Shown: piece after piece, positions 14,312 through 23,247 of the stretch
Layout: every line of letters starts with the position of its first letter
Position numbering within the stretch: position 1 is the stretch's first letter
From: Ruminococcaceae bacterium UBA6353
GTDB taxonomy: Bacteria > Bacillota > Clostridia > Oscillospirales > Acutalibacteraceae
Assembly: GCA_002437905.1 (NCBI GenBank)
Contig: DJRT01000025.1
Span: forward strand, 17,716 to 81,715
Reading direction: 5' to 3'
Length of the DNA stretch: 64,000 nucleotides
Position numbers and translations under genes: made by a program
The notes under the pieces: generated by a model
Told to the model about the DNA's origin: nothing
What the model saw: the letters and a program-made list of their open reading frames with translations, nothing else
The model's database searches: none

Positions 14312-15715
14312 ATGAAAAAAGAAACCTTTGCACTGTATTTCGGAAACCGGGGCTTTATGCCCGCCGAGCTGATCGAGGGTGCCCGCGAGGACATGGTGAA
14401 GGCCGTGACCGACGCCGGCTACAATTACCTCATCATGGACAAGGACGCCACCCGCTACGGCGCAGTGGAGACGCGGGATGAGGGCCGCACCTATGCCGCA
14501 TGGCTGAAATCCCATGAGGGGGAATACGACGGCGTGATCCTGTGCATGCCGATCTTCATTGACGAAAACGGCGCCATCGCCGCCCTGCAGGATGCCGGCG
14601 TCCCCATCCTGATGCAAGCCTACCCGGACGAGATCGGCAAGATGGACTTTGCCCACCGGCGGGACGCCTTTTGCGGCAAATTCTCCATCACGGATGTGTT
14701 CACCCAGTACCGCGTACCCTTTACGGTGATGAAGCCGCATGTGGTGCACCCGCTTTCCCCCGCCTTCCGGGAAAATCTGGACGAATTTGCCACCGTGTGC
14801 CGCGTGGTGCGCGGCATGAAGCGCTTTACCATCGGGTGCATCGGCGCCCGCACCACCGCCTTCAAGACCGTGCGCTTTGACGAGGTTACCATGCAGCGCC
14901 ACGGCATCAATGTGGAGTGCTTCGACCTGTCCGAGCTGTTCGAGACCGTGCGCGGCATGGCGGATGATGACGCCCGCGTACTGAACAAGAAGGACGCGCT
15001 GGAGCGGTACACCGATTTCAGCCGTGTGCCGGAGGAGAAAAAGTGCATGCTGGCCAAGATCAGTGTGGCGATTGACGGTTACATCGAGACCTACCATCTG
15101 GACGCCATCGCGCTGCGCTGCTGGAACGAGATGGAGACCTATCTGCGGGTATGTCCCTGCGTGCTGATCAGTGAGCTGAACGACCGCGGCATTGTGGCTG
15201 CCTGCGAGATTGATATGTGCTCCGCCATCACCATGCGGGCACTGACGCTGGCCACCGGCGGCCCCTCCGCCTGCCTGGACTGGAACAACAACTATGGCGA
15301 GGATCCCGACAAGGTGATTCTGTTCCACTGCGGCTCCACGGCGCAGTCCCTCATGCAGGGCAGCGGCACCGTTACCTCGCACAAGATGTTTGACAAGGGC
15401 GACCCCGGCAGCGGCTGGGGCACCAATGAGGGGCGCATTGCCGCCTTCCCCATGACCTATTCCAACTGCAAGACCGAGGACGGCCGCATCACCGTGTATT
15501 TCAGCGAGGGCGCATTCACCGGCGAGCCGATCGAGGACGGGTATTTCGGCTGCGGCGGCGTGGCCAAAATCGACGGCCTGCAGGATAAGCTGCTGCGGCT
15601 GGCGCGCGGCGGCTACAAGCACCACACCACCGTGGCCCGCGGCCATGTGAAGGCGGCGCTGGAGGAGGCCTTCCGGGTCTACCTTGGCTATGATGTGGAG
15701 AACATTGAGGGGTAA
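14312..15715 (+). CDS. FucI/AraA-type sugar isomerase
   Basis: A 467-residue protein of the L-fucose/L-arabinose isomerase fold, which converts an aldose to the ketose using a divalent metal. Recognisable blocks are the N-terminal half with VILCMPIFIDENG and DEIGKMDF, the central ALRCWNEMETYLRVCPC that places an acidic metal ligand, and ALTLATGGPSACLDWNNNYG. The C-terminal FucI-like domain ends with HHTTVARGHVKAALEEAF, which supplies the late His ligand. ATG 14312 is preferred over 14303 because AAGGAG is 10 bases from the former and only one base from the latter. It opens the operon isomerase-kinase-epimerase-aldolase-galactosidase. The exact substrate is not deducible. Confidence 0.8.
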   Translation: MKKETFALYFGNRGFMPAELIEGAREDMVKAVTDAGYNYLIMDKDATRYGAVETRDEGRTYAAWLKSHEGEYDGVILCMPIFIDENGAIAALQDAGVPILMQAYPDEIGKMDFAHRRDAFCGKFSITDVFTQYRVPFTVMKPHVVHPLSPAFRENLDEFATVCRVVRGMKRFTIGCIGARTTAFKTVRFDEVTMQRHGINVECFDLSELFETVRGMADDDARVLNKKDALERYTDFSRVPEEKKCMLAKISVAIDGYIETYHLDAIALRCWNEMETYLRVCPCVLISELNDRGIVAACEIDMCSAITMRALTLATGGPSACLDWNNNYGEDPDKVILFHCGSTAQSLMQGSGTVTSHKMFDKGDPGSGWGTNEGRIAAFPMTYSNCKTEDGRITVYFSEGAFTGEPIEDGYFGCGGVAKIDGLQDKLLRLARGGYKHHTTVARGHVKAALEEAFRVYLGYDVENIEG

Positions 15716-15720
15716 CCGCT

Positions 15721-17217
15721 ATGAACATTGCCGGTCTGGATATCGGCACCACCGGGTGCAAGCTGGCCGTATATGACGGGCAGGCCGTACTGCTGTCTAC
15801 ATATTATACCGAATACCCCGCCACCCACCGCGGCGGGGAGCATGAAATTGATTTCAACGCCGTGCGGCAGGGGGTGCTGGAGCTGCTGCAGCGCGCCGCC
15901 GGTGAGCACCGGCTGGACGCCGTCGGCGTGACCAGCTTCGGCGAAAGCTTCGCCATGCTGGACGACCGGGACACGGTGCTGGCCCCCTCGATGCTGTACA
16001 CCGACCCGCGCGGCGGCGAGGAGTGCGCCGCACTGGCCGCGGCGCTCGGCGAACAGCGCATCACCGCCATCACCGGCACACAGCCGCATCCGATGTACAG
16101 CCTTGCCAAGCTGCTGTGGCACCGGGCGCACAACCCGGCGCTGTTTGCGCGCTGCCGCCGGGTGCTGCTGGGGCAGGACTATATCGTGTACACCCTCACC
16201 GGCACGGCGCAGATCGACTATTCCCTGGCGGCGCGCACCGGGGCACTGGATATCCGGCGGCTGTGCTGGTCGCCGGAGGTCTTCGCCGCGGCCGGCATTG
16301 ACCCGGCGCTGTTCTCACAGCCGGTGCCCGCCGGCACGCCGGCCGGCACCCTGCGGCCGGAGCTTGCCCGGCAGCTGGGCATCGACTACCCCGTTACCGT
16401 TGTCAGCGGCTGCCACGACCAGGTGGCCGCCATGCTGGGCAGCGGCGTGTTTTCCGGCGACCAGGCCATGGACGGCACCGGCACAGTGGAGTGCATCCCG
16501 GTGCTGTTTGACCGGGTGCCGCAGGAACCGGCGCTGTACGCGCAGGGCTACTCGGTGGTGCCGTACCCCGGCGGGCGCTACGCCTGCTATGCCCTTTCCT
16601 TTACCGGCGGCGCCACGCTGAAGTGGTTCCGGGATACCTTTGCCGCTGCTGAGGCGGCCGAAGCGGCCGCGCACGGGCAGAATATCTATGCCCTGCTGGA
16701 CAGCCGCGTGCCCCCGCAGCCGACCGGGCTGCTGGTGCTGCCCCACTTTGCCGGGGCGGCGACCCCCTACATGGATTCGCAGGCCAAGGCCGCCATCCTC
16801 GGCCTGACGCTGGAAACCGACAGCGCCGCCGTATACAAGGCGCTGATGGAGGGCACGGCCTTTGAGATCCGGCAGAATTTCGCCGTTCTGCAGCAGTATT
16901 CCGGCCGCATCCGCACGGTGCGTGCCACCGGTGGCGGCGCCGCCTCTGCTGTGTGGCTGCAGATCAAGGCCGATGTGCTGGGCACCGATATCACCGCCCT
17001 GGCGTGCAAGGAGGTGGGGGCAGCCGGCACGGCGGCGCTGTGCGGCGTGGCCGTGGGGGCATACCCTGCCCTGCCGGAGACGGTGGCCAGGATGGCGCCG
17101 GTGCGGCAGATCTTCCATCCACAGGCGGAAAATGCCGCCATCTATGACCGGCAGTACAGGCAATATGCCGGGCTGTACCGGGCAATCAAACATCTGCAGA
17201 AATCGGAGGAGGAATGA
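15721..17217 (+). CDS. FGGY-family sugar kinase
   Basis: A 498-residue two-domain kinase of the xylulokinase/rhamnulokinase superfamily. The N-terminal phosphate loop LDIGTTGCKLAVYD, the central SGCHDQVAAMLGSG with the catalytic Asp, and the C-terminal ATP-binding RATGGGAASAVWLQIKADVLG are all present. It should phosphorylate the ketose made by the upstream isomerase. The start is 5 bases after the isomerase stop, with GAGGGG upstream. Its end overlaps the first possible start of the next gene (ATGA). Sequence alone does not separate xylulose, fuculose or ribulose specificity. Confidence 0.9.
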   Translation: MNIAGLDIGTTGCKLAVYDGQAVLLSTYYTEYPATHRGGEHEIDFNAVRQGVLELLQRAAGEHRLDAVGVTSFGESFAMLDDRDTVLAPSMLYTDPRGGEECAALAAALGEQRITAITGTQPHPMYSLAKLLWHRAHNPALFARCRRVLLGQDYIVYTLTGTAQIDYSLAARTGALDIRRLCWSPEVFAAAGIDPALFSQPVPAGTPAGTLRPELARQLGIDYPVTVVSGCHDQVAAMLGSGVFSGDQAMDGTGTVECIPVLFDRVPQEPALYAQGYSVVPYPGGRYACYALSFTGGATLKWFRDTFAAAEAAEAAAHGQNIYALLDSRVPPQPTGLLVLPHFAGAATPYMDSQAKAAILGLTLETDSAAVYKALMEGTAFEIRQNFAVLQQYSGRIRTVRATGGGAASAVWLQIKADVLGTDITALACKEVGAAGTAALCGVAVGAYPALPETVARMAPVRQIFHPQAENAAIYDRQYRQYAGLYRAIKHLQKSEEE

Positions 17218-17219
17218 CC

Positions 17220-18227
17220 ATGAAGAACTGCAATGCCTATATCGGCCATCCGCTGCAGCTGCGCGGCGCCGAGCCATACATTCTGCAGGGCGGCCGGGGG
17301 GACGGCATGCACCTGCTGTGCGTGCGCAATGGTCTGGGGCTGGAGGCCTGGATCTCGCTGGACCGCTGTGCCGACCTGTCGCGGGTCAGCTTCGGCGGGG
17401 ACAACATGGGGTATTTCTCCCCCTGCGGCTATGTGGCGCCGGCCTACTATGACGCTGTGGGCAGCGGCTTTCTCAAGTCCTTTACCGCCGGCTTCTTTAC
17501 CACCTGCGGCCTGACCGCCGTGGGCAGCCCCTGCACCGACGCCGGGGAGCAGCTGCCGCTGCACGGCAGCATTGCCAATACCCCGGCGCAGCTTCTCGGC
17601 ATGGAGGAAAGCGAAGCCGGACTGACGGTGCGGGCACAGGTGCGGGACTGCACCATCTTCGGCCGCAAGCTGATCCTTGACCGGCAATACACCTTTTCCT
17701 ATACGGAAAACACCATCGCGGTGCGGGATACCGTACACAATGCCGGCGACAGCGAAAGCCCCTATATGTTGCTGTACCACTGCAATATGGGCTACCCGCT
17801 GCTGCAGGAGGATACGCAGGTGGTCATTCCGCACACCGGTATGACCCCGCGCAACAGCCACGCCGCCGCCCACGCCGCCACGGCCCTGACCATGGAGCCG
17901 CCGCAGGCGGGGTATGAGGAATGCTGCTACTATTACGATGTGGCAGCAAAGGACGGGCAGGCCGCCGTCGGCGCCTACAGCCCTTCCATTGACAAGGGGG
18001 TGGTCATCGCCTACAATAGCCTTGAGCTGCCCCGCTTTGTGGAATGGAAGATGATGGGCAAGACCGATTATGTGCTGGGGCTGGAGCCGGGCAACTGCAC
18101 CCCCGACGGACGGGATGTGCTGCGCCGCGAGGGCACGCTGCCCTTCCTGGCAGCAGGGGAATCCGCCGCCACCGGCGTCACCTTCCGCTTTATACACGGA
18201 AAAACCGCATTTGAAGGAGCGTTCTGA
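17220..18227 (+). CDS. DUF4432 family aldose-epimerase-like protein
   Basis: A 335-residue beta-sandwich protein of the galactose-mutarotase superfamily, DUF4432 type. Supporting motifs are the early LEAWISLDRCADLSRVSFGG, the HGSIANTPAQ block, YHCNMGYPLL in the centre (the His expected in the active site) and GLEPGNCTPDG near the end. Members are thought to interconvert or bind anomers of sugars and lie beside isomerases and kinases. Two starts are possible, 17214 (overlapping the kinase stop) and 17220; GGAGGA is better spaced for 17220. The aldolase gene begins at the very next base after its stop. Confidence 0.75.
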   Translation: MKNCNAYIGHPLQLRGAEPYILQGGRGDGMHLLCVRNGLGLEAWISLDRCADLSRVSFGGDNMGYFSPCGYVAPAYYDAVGSGFLKSFTAGFFTTCGLTAVGSPCTDAGEQLPLHGSIANTPAQLLGMEESEAGLTVRAQVRDCTIFGRKLILDRQYTFSYTENTIAVRDTVHNAGDSESPYMLLYHCNMGYPLLQEDTQVVIPHTGMTPRNSHAAAHAATALTMEPPQAGYEECCYYYDVAAKDGQAAVGAYSPSIDKGVVIAYNSLELPRFVEWKMMGKTDYVLGLEPGNCTPDGRDVLRREGTLPFLAAGESAATGVTFRFIHGKTAFEGAF

Positions 18228-19067
18228 ATGTTAGTTACACTGAAAGAGATCCTGCGCATAGCCGAGGAGAAAAAGATCGCCATCGGCTCGTTCAACACCC
18301 CAAACCTGACCAGCGTGCGCGCCGTGATCGGCGCGGCCGAGGCGCAGCAGTGCCCGGTGATCCTGATGCACGCACAGGTGCATGAGACCATGGGGCTGTG
18401 CACCATGGAGGAAATGGCCCCGATCATGCTGTTCTTTGCCCGGCGCGCCACGGTGCCGGTGTGTGTCCATCTGGACCACGGCGAGGACCTCGACTATGTG
18501 CGGCGAGGGGTGGAGCTTGGTTTCACCTCGGTGATGTACGACGGCTCCACGCTGCCGGCGGAGGAAAACACCCGCAATACGGTGGAGGCGGTGCGCTTCG
18601 CCCACGCTGCCGGCGTATCGGTGGAGGGCGAGATCGGCTCCATGGGCAGCCGCGAGGGCGGCGGCGAGGGGGATACCTCCATCTACACCGACCCGGCCGC
18701 GGCCGAGAGGTTTGTGACCGACACCGGCATTGACGCCCTGGCCTGCGCCTTCGGCACGGCACACGGCTTCTACCGCAGCGCACCGAAGCTGGACTTCGCC
18801 CGCCTGTCGGCGATCGTGGCCCGCATCGGTGTGCCGGTGGTGATGCACGGCGGCAGCGGGGTCAGCCCGGCCGATTACCGTGAGGTGATCCGCCGCGGGG
18901 TGCGCAAGATCAACTATTACACCTATATGTCCAAGGCGGGCGCCGCCGCCATATCCGGCAAGCAGTATACCCAGTTCCACGATGCGCTGCTGGATGCGCA
19001 GGCCGCCATGCAGGAGGATGTGATCCGCGCCATGCGGGTATTCAACGGGCAGGAGGATAACGGATGA
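18228..19067 (+). CDS. Class II ketose-(bis)phosphate aldolase
   Basis: A 279-residue zinc aldolase of the fructose-bisphosphate/tagatose-bisphosphate (FbaA/GatY) type. Visible are the first metal ligand block VHLDHGED with its adjacent catalytic Asp, VSVEGEIGSMGSREGG, the second His in FGTAHGFY, and the third in VMHGGSGVSP, which also makes the phosphate site with KINYYTYM. It would split the ketose phosphate into dihydroxyacetone phosphate and an aldehyde. The pathway aldolase is therefore of the FBA class and not the AraD-type fuculose/rhamnulose aldolase that usually partners a FucI-type isomerase. AAGGAG lies upstream, and the stop overlaps the GH36 start (ATGA). Confidence 0.9.
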   Translation: MLVTLKEILRIAEEKKIAIGSFNTPNLTSVRAVIGAAEAQQCPVILMHAQVHETMGLCTMEEMAPIMLFFARRATVPVCVHLDHGEDLDYVRRGVELGFTSVMYDGSTLPAEENTRNTVEAVRFAHAAGVSVEGEIGSMGSREGGGEGDTSIYTDPAAAERFVTDTGIDALACAFGTAHGFYRSAPKLDFARLSAIVARIGVPVVMHGGSGVSPADYREVIRRGVRKINYYTYMSKAGAAAISGKQYTQFHDALLDAQAAMQEDVIRAMRVFNGQEDNG

Positions 19068-21130
19068 CAAAGCTGGAATTTGCCGAAAACGGGCTGCACG
19101 CCCAATTTATTGTGGATGACCGCGGCCGCCTGTATCTGCTCAATCTGTTGGACAGCCGGCGGGACATTCCGGACGACCTGCGCATGGAGTCTGACATTGC
19201 CGCCACCATCGAGGTGGAAACCACCGGCGCACGCATCCGCGGCAACCGGCACATCTTCAACCAGTGCCCCACGGTGCCGTGCTATGACAGCCACACCGAC
19301 ACGCGCAATGCCGCCGGCCGCCTGCTGACCTTTGTGCTGAAGAATGAGCAGCTGACCGTGCGGCAGTGCTACCAATTCTACACCGGCACCAAGGTGGTGC
19401 GCAGCTATGCCGAGGTAGAAAACACCGGCACACAGGCGGCTGAGCTGACCTATGTCTCCTCCTTCTGCTATGCCGGCTTTGGCAGCCCCGATGGCTGCCA
19501 TCCGCACGACCGGCTGACCCTCTATACCCCGCACAATGGCTGGGGTGAGGAGCTGAACTGGCGCGGCCAGACACTGCGGGACGCCGGACTGACCGAAAAG
19601 GACAATGGTTACTACACCAAGACTGTCCGGCTGAACAGCCGCGGCTGCTGGTCCACCAAGGAATACCTGCCGATGGGGCTGCTGCAGGATGCCGTCAGCG
19701 GCGAGACCTGCCTGTGGCAGATCGAATCCAATGCCGGCTGGCAGTGGGAATTCGGCACCTTCCGCCGGCGGCTGTATTTCCGCGCCGGCGGACCGGACGA
19801 CCTGAACCACCAGTGGCGTAAGGTGCTGCAGCCGGGCGAGAGCTTCCGCACCGTGGCTGTGGCCTTCACGCTGCTGACCGGCAGCATCAGCGACGCCGTA
19901 CGCGAGATGACCGCCTACCGCCGGCAGATGCTGCCGGCCGGGGTGATCGACCGGCGGCAGCCGGTCGTCTTCAACGACTATATGGACTGCCTCAACGCCG
20001 ACCCCTCCACGGAGAAGGAGCTGCCGCTGATCGACCGGGCGGCCGCACTGGGCGCCGAGATCTACTGCATGGACGCCGGCTGGTTCTCCAATGGCGACTG
20101 GTGGCCCTCGGTGGGCGAATGGCAGATCTGCGAGGAACGCTTCGATGGCCGCGTGGATGAGGTCTTTGCCCGCATCCGGGAAAAGGGGATGATCCCCGGC
20201 ATCTGGCTGGAGCCGGAGGTGATGGGGGTGGACTGCCCGCTGGTTCCGGAATTTTGCGACTGCTTCTATACCTATCTTGGCCGGCCAATCGTCAATAACG
20301 GGCGCTATCAGCTGGACTTCCGCAAGGAGAAGGTGCGCCGGCAGCTGGATCAGGTGATCGACCGGCTGGTAAGCCGCCTTGGCGTGGGCTATTTTAAGTT
20401 TGACTACAATATCGACCCCCTGTATGGCACCGAGACCGATGCCGACAGCGTTGGGGACGGGCTGGTGCAATGCGCCCGGGCCTATCTGCAATGGATCGAC
20501 AGCGTGCGCGCCCGGCATCCGGGGCTGCTGATCGAGAACTGCTCCTCCGGCGGCATGCGGATGGATTATGCCACCCTGCAGCACTTCCCGCTGCAATCCA
20601 TCTCCGATGCGGCCTTCTACGATGAATTCGCCCACATGGGCGCCATGGCAGTGACTGCCGTGCTGCCGGAACAGGCCGGCATCTGGACCGTGCCGAAGCC
20701 GGAGTATGCCCCGAATGAAATCGCCTTTTCCGCTGTGAACGGACTGCTGAACCGCCTGTATCTGAGCGGCCGGATCGACCAGCTGACCGGGGAGCAGCTT
20801 GCGCTGCTGCAGGCGGCCGTTGACTGCTACAAGGGGCTGCGCGACGAGCTGCTGACCATGCACCCGTGGCTGCCCTGCGGCCTGTGCCACGCAGAGGACA
20901 ATTGCATGGTGGGCGGCCGCATAAGCCCGGATGGCCACACGGCCTATCTGAGCGTTGCCCATATGCAAGGGGACGAGGCCATCGACATCCCCCTGCCAGA
21001 GACGCTGAGGGACGCCGCCGTGACGGTCCTGTACCCGGAAAACGGTGCACAGACAGCCGTGGCCGGTGGCCGCCTGCGGGTCACGCTGCCCGCCAAAAGC
21101 GCCGTGCTGCTGAAACTCAGCCGCCGGTAA
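19064..21130 (+). CDS. GH36 alpha-galactosidase
   Basis: A 688-residue cytoplasmic enzyme (no signal peptide) of glycoside hydrolase family 36, which hydrolyses terminal alpha-galactose from raffinose-type sugars or galactomannan fragments. The nucleophile Asp447 lies in YFKFDYN and the acid/base Asp501 in ENCSSGGMRMD. The N-terminal beta-supersandwich carries the usual CWQIESN-like block, and the WFxNGDWWPSVGEW segment after MDAGW is standard for the family. It overlaps the aldolase stop by four bases and has AGGAGG upstream, so it is translated with the sugar operon. A terminator-like hairpin follows. Confidence 0.93.
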   Translation: MTKLEFAENGLHAQFIVDDRGRLYLLNLLDSRRDIPDDLRMESDIAATIEVETTGARIRGNRHIFNQCPTVPCYDSHTDTRNAAGRLLTFVLKNEQLTVRQCYQFYTGTKVVRSYAEVENTGTQAAELTYVSSFCYAGFGSPDGCHPHDRLTLYTPHNGWGEELNWRGQTLRDAGLTEKDNGYYTKTVRLNSRGCWSTKEYLPMGLLQDAVSGETCLWQIESNAGWQWEFGTFRRRLYFRAGGPDDLNHQWRKVLQPGESFRTVAVAFTLLTGSISDAVREMTAYRRQMLPAGVIDRRQPVVFNDYMDCLNADPSTEKELPLIDRAAALGAEIYCMDAGWFSNGDWWPSVGEWQICEERFDGRVDEVFARIREKGMIPGIWLEPEVMGVDCPLVPEFCDCFYTYLGRPIVNNGRYQLDFRKEKVRRQLDQVIDRLVSRLGVGYFKFDYNIDPLYGTETDADSVGDGLVQCARAYLQWIDSVRARHPGLLIENCSSGGMRMDYATLQHFPLQSISDAAFYDEFAHMGAMAVTAVLPEQAGIWTVPKPEYAPNEIAFSAVNGLLNRLYLSGRIDQLTGEQLALLQAAVDCYKGLRDELLTMHPWLPCGLCHAEDNCMVGGRISPDGHTAYLSVAHMQGDEAIDIPLPETLRDAAVTVLYPENGAQTAVAGGRLRVTLPAKSAVLLKLSRR

Positions 21131-21142
21131 ACCATCCCCGCC

Positions 21143-21204
21143 TGCCCCACATCCGCCAGCTGCCTTTAGGGGATTTTCCATCCCGTTGTGGGGCAATTTT
21201 TCGG
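21143..21204 (+). terminator. Terminator-like hairpin after the GH36 gene
   Basis: TGCCCCACA (21143-21151) pairs with TGTGGGGCA (21187-21195) around a 35-base loop; ATTTTTC follows. The large loop makes it weaker than a classical terminator. Confidence 0.5.
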
Positions 21205-21218
21205 TTTTGGGCAATTCT

Positions 21219-21247
21219 TTGACAAACTGAGAGATGCACGCTACAGT
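21219..21247 (+). promoter_or_regulatory. Promoter of the ADP-ribosylglycohydrolase-fold gene
   Basis: TTGACA (21219-21224), 17 bases, TACAGT (21242-21247). The gene can thus be transcribed separately from the sugar operon. Confidence 0.7.
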
Positions 21248-21310
21248 AATCGCAACAACAAAAAAACAGCCGTCCAGCAAACAACGGCGGCTGAAAAAGG
21301 AGAGCAGATC

Positions 21311-23092
21311 ATGAAGCTGGATTATGAAATCTACCGCCGCAAGGTAAAGGCCTGTTTCGTCGGAAAGTCCGTGGGCGGCACGCTGGGCATGCCCTATGAG
21401 GGGTTTATCCAGGTAAACCATGTGACCTACTACAATCCCGTGCCGACCGAAATGGTGCCGAACGACGATCTGGACCTGCAGGTCACCTTTCTGGAGATCC
21501 TGATGCGGGAGGGACTGCCGGTCAGCCGCCTGAAGCTGGGGGATCTCTGGAATCTCTACAACAGCGGCTCCCTGCCGGATGAATACGGCGTGGCCGACGG
21601 CAACTATCGCAAGATGCTGTATGCGCCGCTTTCCGGCACCTACAACAATGCCTTCCACAGCGGCATGGGCGCGGCTATCCGCAGCGAGCTGTGGGCCTGC
21701 CTGGCGCCGGGTGACCCGGATCTGGCGGTGCGCATCGCCACCGAGGATGCCTGTGTGGACCATGCCGGCGACGGCATTTCCGCCATCCGCTTTTTGGCCG
21801 CGATCGAAAGTGCCGCCTTTGTGGAGGAGGATCTGCGCAAGCTGATTGCCATTGGCATGCAGTACCTGCCCAAGGGCGAACGCATGGAGTGTGCCTTCAC
21901 CGACACCATCGCCTGGTGGGAGGAGACCGGAGATTATCTGGAGGTGCGCCGCCGCATACTGGACAAATACTCGGTGGAAAACTGGACGGATGTCACCATC
22001 AACCTGTCCTTCATCCTGCTGGCACTGCTGAGCTGCGAGAACAGCTTTGACAAGGCCATCTGCAACGCCGCCAACATGGGGCACGACGCCGACTGCACCT
22101 GCGCCACCGTGGGCGCGCTTTTCGGCATCATGCGGCCGGACAGCATCGGCGAACGCTGGACAAAGCCGATTGGCGACGCCCTGGTGCTTTCCTGCAACAT
22201 GACCAACATGACCCAGGCGGCCACGCTGGAGGATTTCTGCGATGAAATCGCCTACTGCTGCGAAAAGCTGCAGGAATACTACCGCTCCGTGACCACGCTG
22301 GACGCGCTGCCGGCCGACCGCAAGCAGTATGCCATGGCTGCCCCGCGCATGCCCGCGCCGCAGGAGGTGCCCTATGAGCCGCAGGAGGCGCTGATCGCTG
22401 ACCAGCCGCTGATTGTGCGGATGCTGTATCCGCAGACGGTCGCCTATATGCCGGGGCAGGAGAACCGCTTTGCCGTGCGGCTGATCAACCCCACTGATAC
22501 CGTGCTGGAGGGGGAATTCTCCCTCGGCACCTCGCAGAATGTGCACTGCACCCCGCGCAGCTTCCGCTACCGGCTGGAACCGCACGCGCAGGCGCAGTTC
22601 CCCTTCACGGTCGAAAAGCCGCTGTGCAAGGTGCGCATCAATGTTAACCAGGTGGTGCTGTTCTTTGTGACCAACGGCATCCGCTGGTCCTGCCGCTGCG
22701 GCTTCCCCGATGCGCGGGTATACCATGTGGAAAATCTGGACACCGGCGAAAAGTACGATGTGAATGTGCCGGGCAGCGCATTCACCGTGCCGGCCGGACG
22801 CTACCGCTACACCCTCAACTTCAAGCTGGAGGCCATGCGGGAGATCCGCCTTTCGCACAATGGCAAGGCCCGCATGACCGTCACCCTGAACGGAGAAAAG
22901 CTGATCGAACGCGAGGCCGATCAGAAGTATGTGCCGGCCTTCCACCGCGGCTGCTGCAGCAAGGTAACCCCCAAGCGGGAACGCAATGTGCTGACCATCG
23001 ACTTTGATAACGACCGCCCACGGGAGGCGTTCATTGAGTTTGGCACTGTGGGCGACTGCGGTATGTGGCTGACCGATATGGAGTGCCAATAA
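21311..23092 (+). CDS. ADP-ribosylglycohydrolase-fold protein with C-terminal beta domain
   Basis: A 593-residue protein. Residues 1-340 are an all-helical ADP-ribosylglycohydrolase fold: an early GKSVGGTLGMPYEG, the first metal cluster PNDDLDLQVTF (in place of the classical DDT), a His-Ala-Gly-Asp-Gly block (VDHAGDGISAI) and the late metal cluster GHDADCTCATVGALFGI. Residues 370-593 are predicted beta-rich and unassigned. DraG-type enzymes remove ADP-ribose from proteins, but many gut homologues sit in sugar loci, and this one directly follows an alpha-galactosidase. A role in cleaving an N- or O-glycosidic bond of a nucleoside or sugar is inference. AAAAGGAGAGCAGATC precedes the ATG; upstream in-frame codons have no ribosome site. 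Confidence 0.8.
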   Translation: MKLDYEIYRRKVKACFVGKSVGGTLGMPYEGFIQVNHVTYYNPVPTEMVPNDDLDLQVTFLEILMREGLPVSRLKLGDLWNLYNSGSLPDEYGVADGNYRKMLYAPLSGTYNNAFHSGMGAAIRSELWACLAPGDPDLAVRIATEDACVDHAGDGISAIRFLAAIESAAFVEEDLRKLIAIGMQYLPKGERMECAFTDTIAWWEETGDYLEVRRRILDKYSVENWTDVTINLSFILLALLSCENSFDKAICNAANMGHDADCTCATVGALFGIMRPDSIGERWTKPIGDALVLSCNMTNMTQAATLEDFCDEIAYCCEKLQEYYRSVTTLDALPADRKQYAMAAPRMPAPQEVPYEPQEALIADQPLIVRMLYPQTVAYMPGQENRFAVRLINPTDTVLEGEFSLGTSQNVHCTPRSFRYRLEPHAQAQFPFTVEKPLCKVRINVNQVVLFFVTNGIRWSCRCGFPDARVYHVENLDTGEKYDVNVPGSAFTVPAGRYRYTLNFKLEAMREIRLSHNGKARMTVTLNGEKLIEREADQKYVPAFHRGCCSKVTPKRERNVLTIDFDNDRPREAFIEFGTVGDCGMWLTDMECQ

Positions 23093-23121
23093 GCCCCGAT
23101 CACGATCAATCCAAAAAAACG

Positions 23122-23164
23122 AAGGCGCCGGCCATCCCTGTTATACGAGGATGGCCGGCGCCTT
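23122..23164. terminator. Bidirectional terminator between converging genes
   Basis: AAGGCGCCGGCCATCC pairs with GATGGCCGGCGCCTT. Seven T follow on the minus strand for the copper ATPase; the plus side has a weaker T-rich tail for the ADP-ribosylglycohydrolase gene. Confidence 0.85.
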
Positions 23165-23200
23165 GTATTCTCTTGCAGAAAACGGCGCAGCCGTTTTCGA

Positions 23201-23247
23201 GGGCGCACGGTAACTGTTTACGACTAATAGCTATCAGGTGTGCGCCC
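23201..23247 (-). repeat. Palindromic element supplying the C-terminal RAHT-stop of the copper ATPase
   Basis: GGGCGCAC (23201-23208) and GTGCGCCC (23240-23247) form the ends of a hairpin that overlaps the last codons and stop of the ATPase. A second element with the same ends and flanks (GAGGGCGCACGG and CCCGG) lies at 53906-53952, overlapping the end of an unrelated AraC gene that terminates RAHA-stop. Confidence 0.65.

Noticed and set aside
14234..15646. 470-codon minus-strand frame
   Set aside because: Antisense to the sugar isomerase, with no ribosome site and atypical composition.
18923..23089. Very long minus-strand open frame of 1388 codons opposite the aldolase, alpha-galactosidase and ADP-ribosylglycohydrolase genes
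   Set aside because: It is the antisense shadow of three well-recognised genes in GC-rich DNA, has no ribosome site and a low-complexity His/Ala/Gly-rich translation.
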